Origin: Streptomyces tirandamycinicus
Lineage (GTDB): Bacteria > Actinomycetota > Actinomycetes > Streptomycetales > Streptomycetaceae
NCBI RefSeq assembly: GCF_003097515.1
Contig: NZ_CP029188.1
Coordinates: 4,289,001-4,353,000, forward strand
Reading direction: 5' to 3'
DNA length: 64,000 nucleotides
The translations under genes were made by a program, and so were the position numbers. Position 1 is the stretch's first letter. Each line of letters opens with the position of its first letter. Positions 1-8,326 of this stretch are shown here, piece by piece. The notes under the pieces were generated by a model that searched no databases, was not told where the DNA came from, and saw only the letters and a list, made by a program, of their open reading frames with translations.

Positions 1-35
1 CGCACGGGTGCGGCGCTCGTGGGTGCGGCCCGCTC

Positions 36-725
36 TCAGGGGGTCCCGCTCGCCGCGGGCGGTGCGCCGGCACGCAGCCGGTAGCCGACACCGCGGACGG
101 TCTCCAGCCGGTCGGCACCCAGCTTGCGGCGCAGGTAGCGCACATACACGTCGACGATGTTCGAGCCCGGGTCGTAGTCGAACCCCCACACCCGGGACAG
201 CAGTTGCTCGCGGGTCAGCACATGGTCGGGGTTGCGCAGGAACACCTCGGCCAGGCCGAACTCCCGGGAGGACAGCTCCACGGCACGGCCGCCCACATGG
301 GCCCGGCGGGTGCGCAGGTCGAGGGCGAGGTCACCGACCCGCAGCAGGGACGCCTCGGGGGCGTTCTCCCTGCGCAGCCTCAGCCGCACCCGGGCCAGGA
401 GTTCCTCGAAGACGAAGGGCTTGGACATGTAGTCGTCGGCGCCCCCCTCCAGGCCCGCGACCACGTCGGACACGGTGTCGCGGGCGGTCAGGATGATCAC
501 CGGGAGCGCCACCCTGCTCTCCCGGAGCTTGCGCAGCACGGTGAAGCCGTCGCAGACCGGCAGGCCCAGGTCCAGGATCACCAGGTCGCAGGCGCCCGAC
601 CGTGCGTGCTCGTAGGCGTCGAGGCCGTCAGCGACGACCGTGGTCACGAAGCCGTTGCAGCGCAGGCCCTTTTCGACGAAGGCGGCGATCCTTGGCTCGT
701 CCTCCGCGATGAGTATCCGGTTCAT
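36..725 (-). CDS. OmpR/PhoB-family response regulator
   Basis: A 229-residue two-component response regulator that would bind DNA when phosphorylated by the kinase encoded just upstream. The N-terminal receiver domain (about 1-115) has the acidic pair E8/D9, the phospho-acceptor D52 in LDLGLP, T80 in ILTARD and K102 in the SKPF motif. The C-terminal half (about 130-225) is a winged-helix domain with the family signature VDVYVRYLRRKLG. The ATG at 723-725 gives the normal family length; a longer open frame upstream lies inside the kinase gene and would add non-homologous residues. The kinase reading frame runs 98 bases into this gene, an unusually long overlap. Confidence 0.93.
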   Translation of the reverse strand: MNRILIAEDEPRIAAFVEKGLRCNGFVTTVVADGLDAYEHARSGACDLVILDLGLPVCDGFTVLRKLRESRVALPVIILTARDTVSDVVAGLEGGADDYMSKPFVFEELLARVRLRLRRENAPEASLLRVGDLALDLRTRRAHVGGRAVELSSREFGLAEVFLRNPDHVLTREQLLSRVWGFDYDPGSNIVDVYVRYLRRKLGADRLETVRGVGYRLRAGAPPAASGTP

Positions 726-2178
726 CGTCACCTTCCACGTACGGGGTTCGCCGGGGGAGGTCCATGACGAAGCGCGCGCCCCCGGTCCGCACGTCCTCGA
801 CCCTCGCCGTGCCTCCGTGCGCCTGGGCGATCTCGAGGACGATCGCCAGGCCGAGCCCGATACCGGTGGTGCGGGCGGCGTCACGGGCACCCGGGCGGAC
901 CGCCTGGGCGAACCGGTCGAAGATCCGTTCGCGGTCGTGGGGCCCCACGCCGGGGCCGGTGTCGCGTACCCACAGCAGCACCCGGTCACCGCGTACCAGG
1001 GAGCCCAGCTCGATGAGGTCGCCGTCCTCGGTGTGCCGCACGGCGTTGGACGCGAGCTGCATCAGCGCCTGGGTCACGCGCTGCCCGTCGAGCAGCACCG
1101 TGGCCTCGGACACATGGGCGACCCTCCAGTTCCGCTGCCCCAGGGCGCGGGCCTTGGCCACGGCGTCCACGACGAGATCCGTGAGATGGGTGCTTCCCAC
1201 GGTGAGGAAGTCGGGCCGCTCCGCCTTGGCCAGCAGCAGCAGGTCCTGCACGATGCGGCCCATCCGGTCGAGTTCGTCCACGACCAGGGCACGGGTGGCG
1301 CTCTGCTCTGCCGCTCCGCCGTCCATCAGCTCCAGGTGACCGCGGATCACGGTGATCGGTGTGCGCAGTTCGTGCGCGACCTCGTCGAGGAAACGGCGCT
1401 GGGTGGTGAAGGCGTTCTCCAGCCGGTCCAGCATGTGATTGAACGTGTGCGCGAGCGCGGCCACGTCGTCGGACCCCGACACCGCCAGCCGCCGTCTCAG
1501 GTCGTCCTCACCGATGCGTTCCGCGGTCTTCCGCACCAGCCGGATGGGGGCCAGGACCCGGCCGGCGACAAGCCAGCTGGCCAGTCCCGCCAGTACCAGG
1601 GCCGCGGCCCCGGCGCCGAGCAGCATACGAGCGACCCGGTGCTCCTGGTGCTGCTGGCGATCCCTGAACTCCAACACCACGAGACGCACATCCCGGGGGT
1701 CACCCGACACGCGGACGGGAATCACCCCGTACCGCACCCGTCCGGCCGGGGAGTCGACCCAGCCGATCCCGGTACCGCGGACGGCGGCCAGCCGGGCCAC
1801 CACGGCGGGGTCCCTGTCGAGCCGGGTCGGCGGGTCGGCCGGGCTGCGCCGGTCGGCCCGGCCGTCGACGATGCTGAACAGCGTGGCGTCACGGCGTGGC
1901 AGGTTGACGGACATGTACGCGGTGAGCAGCGCGGCGCCGTCGGAGAACGGCCGCCCCGTACCCGGCTCCCGGGCGGCCCCGGCGAACCTCCTCAGTTCGT
2001 CGGCCTCCCGCCGCAGCTGCTCGTCCACCTGGGCGTCCAGCTGGCGCTGCCACACGGCGGTGATACCGACGGCCGGTACGGCCAGGGCGGTGGCGACGAG
2101 CAGCATCATCCAGCCGACGATGCGCGACCGCGCGCTGGGTGCGCACCGGACCCACTCCCGTGCCCTCCCCACCGCCAC
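628..2178 (-). CDS. Membrane sensor histidine kinase
   Basis: Sensor kinase partner of the response regulator that follows it. Near the N-terminus it has a transmembrane helix (GWMMLLVATALAVPAVG), then an extracytoplasmic sensor region, a second membrane helix (LLGAGAAALVLAGLASWL), HAMP, the HisKA box with phospho-accepting His in DEVAHELRTP, and an HATPase_c domain with N box SNAVRHTEDGD, G1 box DTGPGVG and G2 box TGIGLGLAI. I place the start at a GTG near 2178 or 2172. The frame is open to 2358, but between 2180 and 2358 the G/C third-position pattern belongs to another frame, and here it reads only Thr/Ala/Arg low complexity. The C-terminus overlaps the regulator gene by 98 bases. Confidence 0.85.
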   Translation of the reverse strand: MAVGRAREWVRCAPSARSRIVGWMMLLVATALAVPAVGITAVWQRQLDAQVDEQLRREADELRRFAGAAREPGTGRPFSDGAALLTAYMSVNLPRRDATLFSIVDGRADRRSPADPPTRLDRDPAVVARLAAVRGTGIGWVDSPAGRVRYGVIPVRVSGDPRDVRLVVLEFRDRQQHQEHRVARMLLGAGAAALVLAGLASWLVAGRVLAPIRLVRKTAERIGEDDLRRRLAVSGSDDVAALAHTFNHMLDRLENAFTTQRRFLDEVAHELRTPITVIRGHLELMDGGAAEQSATRALVVDELDRMGRIVQDLLLLAKAERPDFLTVGSTHLTDLVVDAVAKARALGQRNWRVAHVSEATVLLDGQRVTQALMQLASNAVRHTEDGDLIELGSLVRGDRVLLWVRDTGPGVGPHDRERIFDRFAQAVRPGARDAARTTGIGLGLAIVLEIAQAHGGTARVEDVRTGGARFVMDLPRRTPYVEGDDEPDTHRGGRAKDRRLRRKGPALQRLRDHGRR

Positions 2179-2653
2179 CGCCCTGGCCGTCCTCGTCGTC
2201 CTCGCCGTCCTGGCCGTCTTCGCCGCCCCGGCGGTCGTGGCCGTCCCCGCCGTCCTCGTCGTCCCCGCCGTCCTCGCCGTCATCGTCGTCCGCTGCGCCG
2301 CGGTCGTCGTCCCGGCTGCTGCCGCCCTGTTCGTCGTGCGGGACGTCGGAGTCGTCACTGCGCGGAGGAACCGGCGGCGGCACGGCCCGTCCGCCCGGGA
2401 GCCGGGCGGTCGGGCCGGAGCGGGGCGGCGAGGCCGAGGGCTGGGCTGCGGACGCCGTGGGGACCGCCGACGCGGACGGGCGCACCGCGGACGGGCCGGG
2501 CGCAGGGCCGTCGGCGCCGTGGGCCGGGACGAACACCTCCGGTCCCAGGGTCGGCGACCCCTCCGTACCCGTCCACACCCGACCGACCGTCATACCGGCA
2601 ACTACGCAGAAGCAGACGGCGATGTTCAGCGCACCGATTCTTCGTATACCCAT
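1889..2653 (-). CDS. Membrane-anchored acidic Asp/Gly-rich protein (3' part doubtful)
   Basis: Begins with a hydrophobic signal or anchor segment (IAVCFCVVAGMTVG), then a Pro/Ser/Ala linker, then an Asp/Glu/Gly-rich tract (about residues 110-165) of repeated DGED/DDED units. Third codon positions in the acidic tract are almost all G or C in this frame, so that part is probably translated. The frame then runs with no stop about 290 bases into the kinase gene, where the kinase frame is clearly the coding one. Either the true gene is followed by a frameshift or the two genes overlap deeply. The hydrophobic start plus Pro-rich linker resembles class F sortases, but no TLxTC catalytic motif exists, so I assign no function. 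Confidence 0.5.
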   Translation of the reverse strand: MGIRRIGALNIAVCFCVVAGMTVGRVWTGTEGSPTLGPEVFVPAHGADGPAPGPSAVRPSASAVPTASAAQPSASPPRSGPTARLPGGRAVPPPVPPRSDDSDVPHDEQGGSSRDDDRGAADDDDGEDGGDDEDGGDGHDRRGGEDGQDGEDDEDGQGGGGGEGTGVGPVRTQRAVAHRRLDDAARRHRPGRTGRRYHRRVAAPAGRPGGRAAAAGGRRTEEVRRGRPGAGYGAAVLRRRRAAHRVHVRQPATP

Positions 2654-2746
2654 CCGGCCAGTCTGGTGGGCCCGTCCTCGGGCCGGCCCGAAGAGGAGAA
2701 GACTCTCATCCGGCGGTCGACGGGCAGACCGGTCGCCGCGGCCGGC

Positions 2747-3175
2747 TCAGACCGGCCGGCCGCCGCTCCTGCGTGCGGCGTGGCTCACGAACCCGGCACC
2801 GATGACGAGGAACAGCGTGCCGCCGACCAGATACGGCGTCGTGTCCACGCTTCCCGTGGCGGCCAGCGTCAGGCCCTGCGCGCCGCCCGGCTGATCGTCC
2901 CCGGCATCCGTGCGGACGCCGTCCGAGGCCGGGACGTCCCCCGTGCCGCCGCCGAGGGGCGCGGCCGGGGCACCGCCCGCCGTGCGCGCGTCGCGCCCGT
3001 CGCGTGCGGCCCCGTCGGCATCTCGGACGCCGGAAGCGGAAGCTCCGGACCGGGCCCGGTCCGGATGCCCGGACTCCCCGTCCGCCGTCGCGTTCGCCGA
3101 GGGCACGAACCACAGCGCGCAGAGCAGGGAACCGGCCGCGGTGGCGGTCAGCAGTGGGCGGCGGGCGACGGGCAC
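2747..3175 (-). CDS. LAXTG sortase-substrate surface protein
   Basis: A 142-residue secreted protein with an N-terminal signal peptide (LLTATAAGSLLCALWF, cleavage near ANA-TA), a low-complexity Gly/Ala/Asp body and a C-terminal sorting signal: LAATG, a hydrophobic helix (YLVGGTLFLVIGAGFVSHA) and a basic tail (ARRSGGRPV). LAXTG is the motif recognised by class E sortases of Streptomyces, so covalent attachment to peptidoglycan is inferred. It starts at GTG, with AAGGGGG about 9 bases upstream. It is the first gene of a minus-strand run leading to the acidic protein and the two-component system. No sortase gene is present in the window. Confidence 0.8.
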   Translation of the reverse strand: MPVARRPLLTATAAGSLLCALWFVPSANATADGESGHPDRARSGASASGVRDADGAARDGRDARTAGGAPAAPLGGGTGDVPASDGVRTDAGDDQPGGAQGLTLAATGSVDTTPYLVGGTLFLVIGAGFVSHAARRSGGRPV

Positions 3176-3296
3176 GGGAAAACGATCCCCCTTGTGACAG
3201 CGGTGAATTGACCGCGTGAGGCGATGCTCCGGCGATGCTAATGAACGCAGCGGGTCGCAGGAAAGTCGGGAGGCCCCGCGCTCTAGTCTCCGTCGT

Positions 3297-3662
3297 ATGA
3301 CCTCTTCTGAGACATCACGCTATGTGCGGCTACACGTCGAATTGGTGCTGGAGGTGGCCGAACCGGAGGAGCTGACCGGAGCGGCCCTCGACCGTGTGGA
3401 GACGGACGAACTCATGCCGGAGGAGGAGCGCGCGCACGCTTCGTCGTCGGTGCGCGACGACTCCGCGGAGGCCCTCGCGTACCTCGTCGACCCGTTCGAC
3501 CTGATCGGCGACGTTCCCGGCGTGGAGCTCGCCCAGGCCTCGTGGAGCTGTGAGCAGATCGACTACGACCCCGATGCCGACGACTGGGATATCGACGGGG
3601 AAGATGGGGAGACGGACGAGGACGGGCAGGACGACGGGACGGACCCCGCGCGGCACCCGTGA
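3297..3662 (+). CDS. Conserved hypothetical acidic protein
   Basis: A 121-residue soluble protein with no signal peptide or membrane segment. It opens SSETSRYVRLHVELVLEV and ends in a very acidic tail (about residues 85-115) of Asp/Glu/Gly. The ATG at 3297 is preferred over the frame opening at 3216, because homologue-like sequence begins at MTSSETSRY. I do not recognise a named domain. It stands alone on the plus strand between the divergent sortase-substrate operon and the L,D-transpeptidase gene. Confidence 0.7.
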   Translation: MTSSETSRYVRLHVELVLEVAEPEELTGAALDRVETDELMPEEERAHASSSVRDDSAEALAYLVDPFDLIGDVPGVELAQASWSCEQIDYDPDADDWDIDGEDGETDEDGQDDGTDPARHP

Positions 3663-3907
3663 CGCGACGGGGCCGGACGGACCGGCCGGGTCCCGGGCGC
3701 CGCGGGCGGCGAGCCGGGGCCCGGCCGCGTGCGGCCCGCGGGAAGGCCGTGAGGCACCGCCGAAGCCGGGAACACCGGGTGCCACACCGCAACCGGCGCG
3801 ACCCCGGGGGCGTCGATGAGTGGTGTTGCCCACAAAAACCGCCGGGAGTGGAACCGGATGGGCGGTTTGGGTCTTCTTTGACAGAGATCGCAGGTGAATC
3901 GGTGACG

Positions 3908-5170
3908 ATGGAGAAGCGTGTGATGACGGACAGCAAGCGGCGCGGACGTCTGGCCGTGTCCGCCCTGCTCGGTGGGGTACTGGTGCTCACGGGCTGCAGC
4001 GGTGCCGATGCCGACGGCCCTGCCGCGGAGAGCTCGAAGAAGTCCCAGGAGCAGGTGGACGAAGCGGCCGCCAAAGACGCCTCGGACGCCCGAATAGTCA
4101 TCTCGCCCAAGAACGGCGCGACCAACGCGAGCATCAACAACGACGCCAAGGTCACCGTCACCGAGGGCACGCTCACCAAGGTCACCATGGCCACCGCCGA
4201 CGGCGCGGCCGTCGAGGGCACGCTCGCCGGCGACGGCAAGAGCTGGAAGCCGAACGGGCAGCTGGAGCGCGCGACCGTCTACAAGATCTCGGCCACCGCC
4301 GAGGACGCGAAGGGCCGCGAGGCGCACGAGAACTCCTCGTTCACCACGGTCTCGCCCGACAACAGCTTCATCGGCAACTTCACGCCCGAGGACGGTTCCA
4401 CCGTCGGCGTCGGCATGCCCGTCTCTATCAACTTCAACAAGGCGATCACGGACCGCAAGGCCGTGCAGTCCGGCATCACCGTCTCCTCCAGCAGCGGCCA
4501 GGAGGTCGTCGGCCACTGGTTCAACTCGCAGCGGCTGGACTTCCGGCCGGAGGACTACTGGCAGGAGGGCTCCACCGTCACGCTGAAGCTGAACCTGGAC
4601 GGCGTCGAGGGCGCCGACGGCGTCTTCGGCGTCCAGCAGAAGACGGTGACCTTCACCATCGGCCGCAACCAGGTCTCCACCGTCGACGCCGCCGCCAAGA
4701 CCATGACGGTCACCCAGGACGGCAAGACGATCAAGACCATCCCGATCTCCGCCGGCTCCCCCGAGAACCCGACCTACAACGGTGAGATGGTCATCTCGGA
4801 GAAGTTCAAGGAGACCCGGATGAACGGGGCGACCGTCGGCTTCACCGACGACGACGGCAAGGGCGAGTACGACATCAAGGACGTGCCGCACGCCATGCGG
4901 CTGTCCACCTCCGGCACCTTCATCCACGGCAACTACTGGGGCGCCGACTCGATCTTCGGCAGCGCCAACACCAGCCACGGCTGCGTGGGCCTGAACGACG
5001 TCAAGGGCGCCGGCGACCCGAAGCAGCCCGGTGCCTGGTTCTACGACAACTCGATCATCGGTGACGTGGTCATCGTCAAGAACTCCAAGGACAAGACGAT
5101 CCAGCCCGACAACGGCCTCAACGGCTGGAACATGAGCTGGGCGGACTGGAAGGCGGGCTCGGCGGTCTGA
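3908..5170 (+). CDS. L,D-transpeptidase lipoprotein with Ig-like domains
   Basis: A 420-residue exported cell-wall enzyme that forms 3-3 peptidoglycan cross-links. The lipoprotein signal peptide has lipobox LTGC with the lipidated Cys at residue 30. About residues 60-250 form two Ig-like domains of the type found in actinobacterial LdtMt2-like enzymes. The C-terminal YkuD domain carries H340 (IHGNYW), H357 and the nucleophile C359 in SHGCVGL. The ATG at 3908 is chosen; a second in-frame ATG at 3923, with GAGAAG just upstream, is an alternative. Transcription probably ends at the strong hairpin at 5292-5329. Localisation is the outer face of the cytoplasmic membrane. Confidence 0.93.
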   Translation: MEKRVMTDSKRRGRLAVSALLGGVLVLTGCSGADADGPAAESSKKSQEQVDEAAAKDASDARIVISPKNGATNASINNDAKVTVTEGTLTKVTMATADGAAVEGTLAGDGKSWKPNGQLERATVYKISATAEDAKGREAHENSSFTTVSPDNSFIGNFTPEDGSTVGVGMPVSINFNKAITDRKAVQSGITVSSSSGQEVVGHWFNSQRLDFRPEDYWQEGSTVTLKLNLDGVEGADGVFGVQQKTVTFTIGRNQVSTVDAAAKTMTVTQDGKTIKTIPISAGSPENPTYNGEMVISEKFKETRMNGATVGFTDDDGKGEYDIKDVPHAMRLSTSGTFIHGNYWGADSIFGSANTSHGCVGLNDVKGAGDPKQPGAWFYDNSIIGDVVIVKNSKDKTIQPDNGLNGWNMSWADWKAGSAV

Positions 5171-5291
5171 GCCCCGTCCGGCCCACCGCCGGTCCGAGCC
5201 GCCTCGGGCTCACGGCCGGTCCGAGCCCCGCCCCGCCCACCGTCGGGCCGAGCCCCGCTCGGCCCACCGCCCACCGAACCTGCGGCATGAA

Positions 5292-5329
5292 GGCGGTGGC
5301 CCCCCGGAACGTACCGGGGGGCCACCGCC
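5292..5329. terminator. Bidirectional hairpin terminator
   Basis: A perfect 16-bp inverted repeat (GGCGGTGGCCCCCCGG and its complement) with a six-base loop. It lies between the convergent L,D-transpeptidase and XRE-regulator genes and is placed to end transcription from both sides. There is no U-tract, as is usual in Streptomyces. Confidence 0.85.
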
Positions 5330-5365
5330 ATCGCCGTACCCGTCACCCCGGCGGCCGTGCGGCGG

Positions 5366-6241
5366 TCACGCTCCGCGCTCGGCGGCCGCCGGGAACGCCT
5401 GCTCGTCGACGCCCCACTTCGCCAGCAGCCCCAGCGACTCCTCGGACGCCGAGCCCGGCTCCGCGTGGTAGGTAACCAGGGACAGGTCGTGGTCGTCGGG
5501 CACCCGCAAGGTCTCGTAGGACAGCGTCATCCCGCCCACCAGCCGGTGGTGCAGGCGCTTCGTCCCGTGCCCCTTCTCCTGCACCGTGTGAGCCGCCCAC
5601 AGCGTACGGAAGTCGTCGCTCTTCACCGACAACTCGCCCACCAGCGAGGACAGTTCGCGATCGTCCGGGTAGCAGCCCGCGCACAGCCGCAGCGCGCTGA
5701 CCACCTCGACCGCCTTGCACTCCCAGTCGACGTACAGATTCCGCGTGCCCGGGTCGAGGAACACCATCCGCGCGAAGTTCCGCTCCTCGGGCGGCCGGGC
5801 CGCGAAGTCCCCGAACAGGGCGGACGCCATCCGGTTCCAGCCGAGGACCTCCATCCGGCGCCCGACGTACAGCGCCGGTATCGCGTCCATCGCGTCGATC
5901 AGCACCTGGAGCTGCGGCCGCAGCGCATGAGCCGGTCGCGAGGACCGTTTCTTCTTCTTCTGGTTCGGCTTCGCCAGATGCGTGAGATGGTCGCGCTCGG
6001 TGTCCGAAAGCCGCAGGGCGCGGGCGATCGAGTCGAGCACCTCGATGGACACGTTCTGCCCGTTGCCCTGTTCGAGCCGGGTGTAGTACGCCACGGACAC
6101 TCCGGCCAGCTGCGCCAGCTCCTCCCGGCGCAGCCCGGGCACCCGGCGGTGACGGCCGAAGTCGGGCAGTCCGACGTCCGCCGGCTTCAGGCGGGCCCGG
6201 CGCGAGCGCAGGAATTCACTGAGTTCGGCACGCTGGTCCAT
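5366..6241 (-). CDS. XRE-family regulator with MmyB-like ligand-binding domain
   Basis: A 291-residue transcription regulator. The N-terminal helix-turn-helix (about 12-80) includes RREELAQLAGVSVAYYTRLEQG. After a basic QKKKKR linker, residues 110-275 match the MmyB-like domain found in many actinobacterial XRE proteins, with the typical VLGWNRMASALFGDF segment. It is transcribed divergently from the alcohol dehydrogenase gene, with starts 127 bases apart. In this family that arrangement usually means the regulator controls the neighbouring oxidoreductase; that link is inferred. Confidence 0.9.
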   Translation of the reverse strand: MDQRAELSEFLRSRRARLKPADVGLPDFGRHRRVPGLRREELAQLAGVSVAYYTRLEQGNGQNVSIEVLDSIARALRLSDTERDHLTHLAKPNQKKKKRSSRPAHALRPQLQVLIDAMDAIPALYVGRRMEVLGWNRMASALFGDFAARPPEERNFARMVFLDPGTRNLYVDWECKAVEVVSALRLCAGCYPDDRELSSLVGELSVKSDDFRTLWAAHTVQEKGHGTKRLHHRLVGGMTLSYETLRVPDDHDLSLVTYHAEPGSASEESLGLLAKWGVDEQAFPAAAERGA

Positions 6242-6367
6242 ACGTCAAGTATTCAGGTTCCGCATGCCGGCGGACGTGCCGAGCCTGACCCTGTCAGTGG
6301 TAGGCACGGCGGACGTACGAAGGGCAGAGGGCTGGGTGACCTGCGGGAAAGGCGTCAGCCTCGATGC

Positions 6368-7420
6368 ATGACCACACAAGCGACCACTGTTCCCGCCTAC
6401 GCTGCCCCGGCCGCGAAGGCCCCGCTGGAGCGCACCACCATCCCGCGGCGGGCGGTCGGTGAGCACGACGTCCTGATCGAGATCAAGTACGCCGGCATCT
6501 GCCACTCCGACATCCACCAGGCCCGCGACGGCTGGGGCGAGGGCATCTTCCCGATGGTCCCCGGCCACGAGATCGCCGGCGTCGTCACCGAGACGGGCCC
6601 CGGGGTCACCGCGTTCGCCGTCGGCGACCGCGTCGGCGTCGGCTGCATGGTCGACTCCTGCCGGGTGTGCGACAACTGCCGGGCCGGATTCCAGCAGCAC
6701 TGCGCCAACGGCAGCGTCATGACGTACAACGCCCTCGACAAGAACGGGGAGCCCACGTACGGCGGCTACTCCACGCATATCGTCGTGGACGAGGCGTTCA
6801 CCGTGCGGATCCCCGACGGGCTCTCCCTCGACGTGGCCGCACCGCTGCTGTGCGCCGGGATCACGGTCTACTCCCCGCTGCGCCACTGGAACGCGGGGCC
6901 CGGCGTGAAGGTCGCCGTCGTCGGGCTCGGCGGCCTCGGCCACATGGCCGTCAAGATCGCCAACGCGCTGGGGGCGGAGGTGACCGTGCTGTCCCAGTCG
7001 CTGCGCAAGAAGGACGACGGGCTGTCGCTCGGCGCCCGGCACTACTACGCCACCAGCGACGACGCCACCTTCGAGGCCCTCGCCGGCACCTTCGACCTGA
7101 TCATCAGCACCGTCTCGGCGCCGCTTCCCCTCGACAGGTTCCTGGGCCTGCTGAAGACGGACGGCACGATGGTGAACGTCGGTGCCCCCGAGGAGCCCGT
7201 CTCGCTGAACCTCTTCTCCCTGATCGGGGGCCGCAAGGCCCTGGCCGGCTCCACGATCGGCGGTATCCCGGAAACCCAGGAGATGCTCGACTTCTGCGCC
7301 GAGCACGGCCTGGGCGCGGAGATCGAGGTGATCCGCGCGGACCAGGTCAACGAGGCGTACGAGCGGGTGCTGCGCAGTGATGTGCGCTATCGGTTCGTGA
7401 TCGACACCGCCACCATCTGA
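6368..7420 (+). CDS. Zinc-dependent NADP-type alcohol dehydrogenase (CAD/YahK-like)
   Basis: A 350-residue medium-chain dehydrogenase/reductase, expected to interconvert aldehydes and primary alcohols with NAD(P)H in the cytoplasm. It has the catalytic zinc ligands in GICHSDIH and the GHE motif, structural-zinc cysteines in CRVCDNCRAGFQQHC, and the Rossmann motif GLGGLGHMAVK near residue 195. The sequence is closest to cinnamyl-alcohol-dehydrogenase-like aldehyde reductases. The ATG at 6368 gives the family length. It is divergent from the MmyB-type regulator, which is its likely controller. Confidence 0.92.
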   Translation: MTTQATTVPAYAAPAAKAPLERTTIPRRAVGEHDVLIEIKYAGICHSDIHQARDGWGEGIFPMVPGHEIAGVVTETGPGVTAFAVGDRVGVGCMVDSCRVCDNCRAGFQQHCANGSVMTYNALDKNGEPTYGGYSTHIVVDEAFTVRIPDGLSLDVAAPLLCAGITVYSPLRHWNAGPGVKVAVVGLGGLGHMAVKIANALGAEVTVLSQSLRKKDDGLSLGARHYYATSDDATFEALAGTFDLIISTVSAPLPLDRFLGLLKTDGTMVNVGAPEEPVSLNLFSLIGGRKALAGSTIGGIPETQEMLDFCAEHGLGAEIEVIRADQVNEAYERVLRSDVRYRFVIDTATI

Positions 7421-7660
7421 TCGGCGTCGCCCTCAGGGGCCGTGCCGCCGGGAGACCGGCCGCACGGCCCCGAGCCGCGCGGGTACCGAATCCGAGCGGT
7501 CCCGCGGGGTCCGGCGCGCACGCACGAGTCCGTACGGCGCCGGCGTACGACGGCGGCCTGCGACGAGTCCCGCCGCCCCGGCCGCCCACCCGCGCGGCCC
7601 ACCGCCCGACATGGTACGAATCGGACAGTGGTCTCACGGGGCACGGCGAGCGGAGCACAC

Positions 7661-8326
7661 GTGATCCGGGTAATGGTGGTCGACGACGAGGCCCTGATCC
7701 GCACGGGCTTCCGGCACATCCTCGACGCGGCCGACGACATCGAGGTCGTGGCCGCGGTCCCCGGCGCCGAGGCGGTCCGGACCGCCGAGGAGACCCGCCC
7801 CGACGTCGTACTGCTGGACATCCGGATGCCGGACGTCGACGGGCTCACCGTCCTCGGCGGCCTGCGCCGGCTGCCGCACCCTCCCATCGTCGCCATGCTC
7901 ACGACGTTCGACATGGACGAGTACGTGGCGACCGCCCTGCGCGCGGGTGCCGCCGGCTTCCTGCTCAAGGACACCGACCCCGAGGGCCTGCCGTTCCTGG
8001 TGCGGACCCTCGCCGACGGCGGATCCGTCCTGTCGTCCAAGGTCACCCGGACCGTCGTGGACGGCTACCTCGACGCCGGCCCCGAGGAGACCGCCGTACG
8101 CGGCATCGCCCGGCTGACGGAACGGGAGCGCGCCGTGCTGGTGCTGATCGGCGAGGGACTCTCCAACGCCGACATCGCCGCCCGCATGCACCTGGGCACC
8201 GGCACGGTGAAGGACCACGTCAGCGCCATCCTGACCAAACTCGAAGTGGCGGGCCGGGTCCAGGCCGCCCTGCTCGCCGAGCGGGCCGGCCTGCTCAGAC
8301 AGCCCCGGGACCAGGAGGCGCCATGA
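7661..8326 (+). CDS. NarL/LuxR-family response regulator
   Basis: A 221-residue response regulator. The receiver domain begins VIRVMVVDDEALIR, has the phospho-acceptor Asp in LLDIRMPD and a conserved Lys in LLKDTDP. The C-terminal LuxR-type helix-turn-helix contains LTERERAVLVLIGEGLSNADIA in two parts and TVKDHVSAIL. The GTG at 7661 fits the usual start of the receiver domain; an earlier GTG would add a short tail. Its stop overlaps the start of the next gene by four bases (ATGA), so it is translationally coupled to its kinase. Confidence 0.92.
   Translation: MIRVMVVDDEALIRTGFRHILDAADDIEVVAAVPGAEAVRTAEETRPDVVLLDIRMPDVDGLTVLGGLRRLPHPPIVAMLTTFDMDEYVATALRAGAAGFLLKDTDPEGLPFLVRTLADGGSVLSSKVTRTVVDGYLDAGPEETAVRGIARLTERERAVLVLIGEGLSNADIAARMHLGTGTVKDHVSAILTKLEVAGRVQAALLAERAGLLRQPRDQEAP

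Noticed and set aside
1889..2653. Class F sortase identity for the acidic protein
   Set aside because: The hydrophobic start and Pro-rich linker fit, but the catalytic TLxTC motif and conserved His and Arg are missing.
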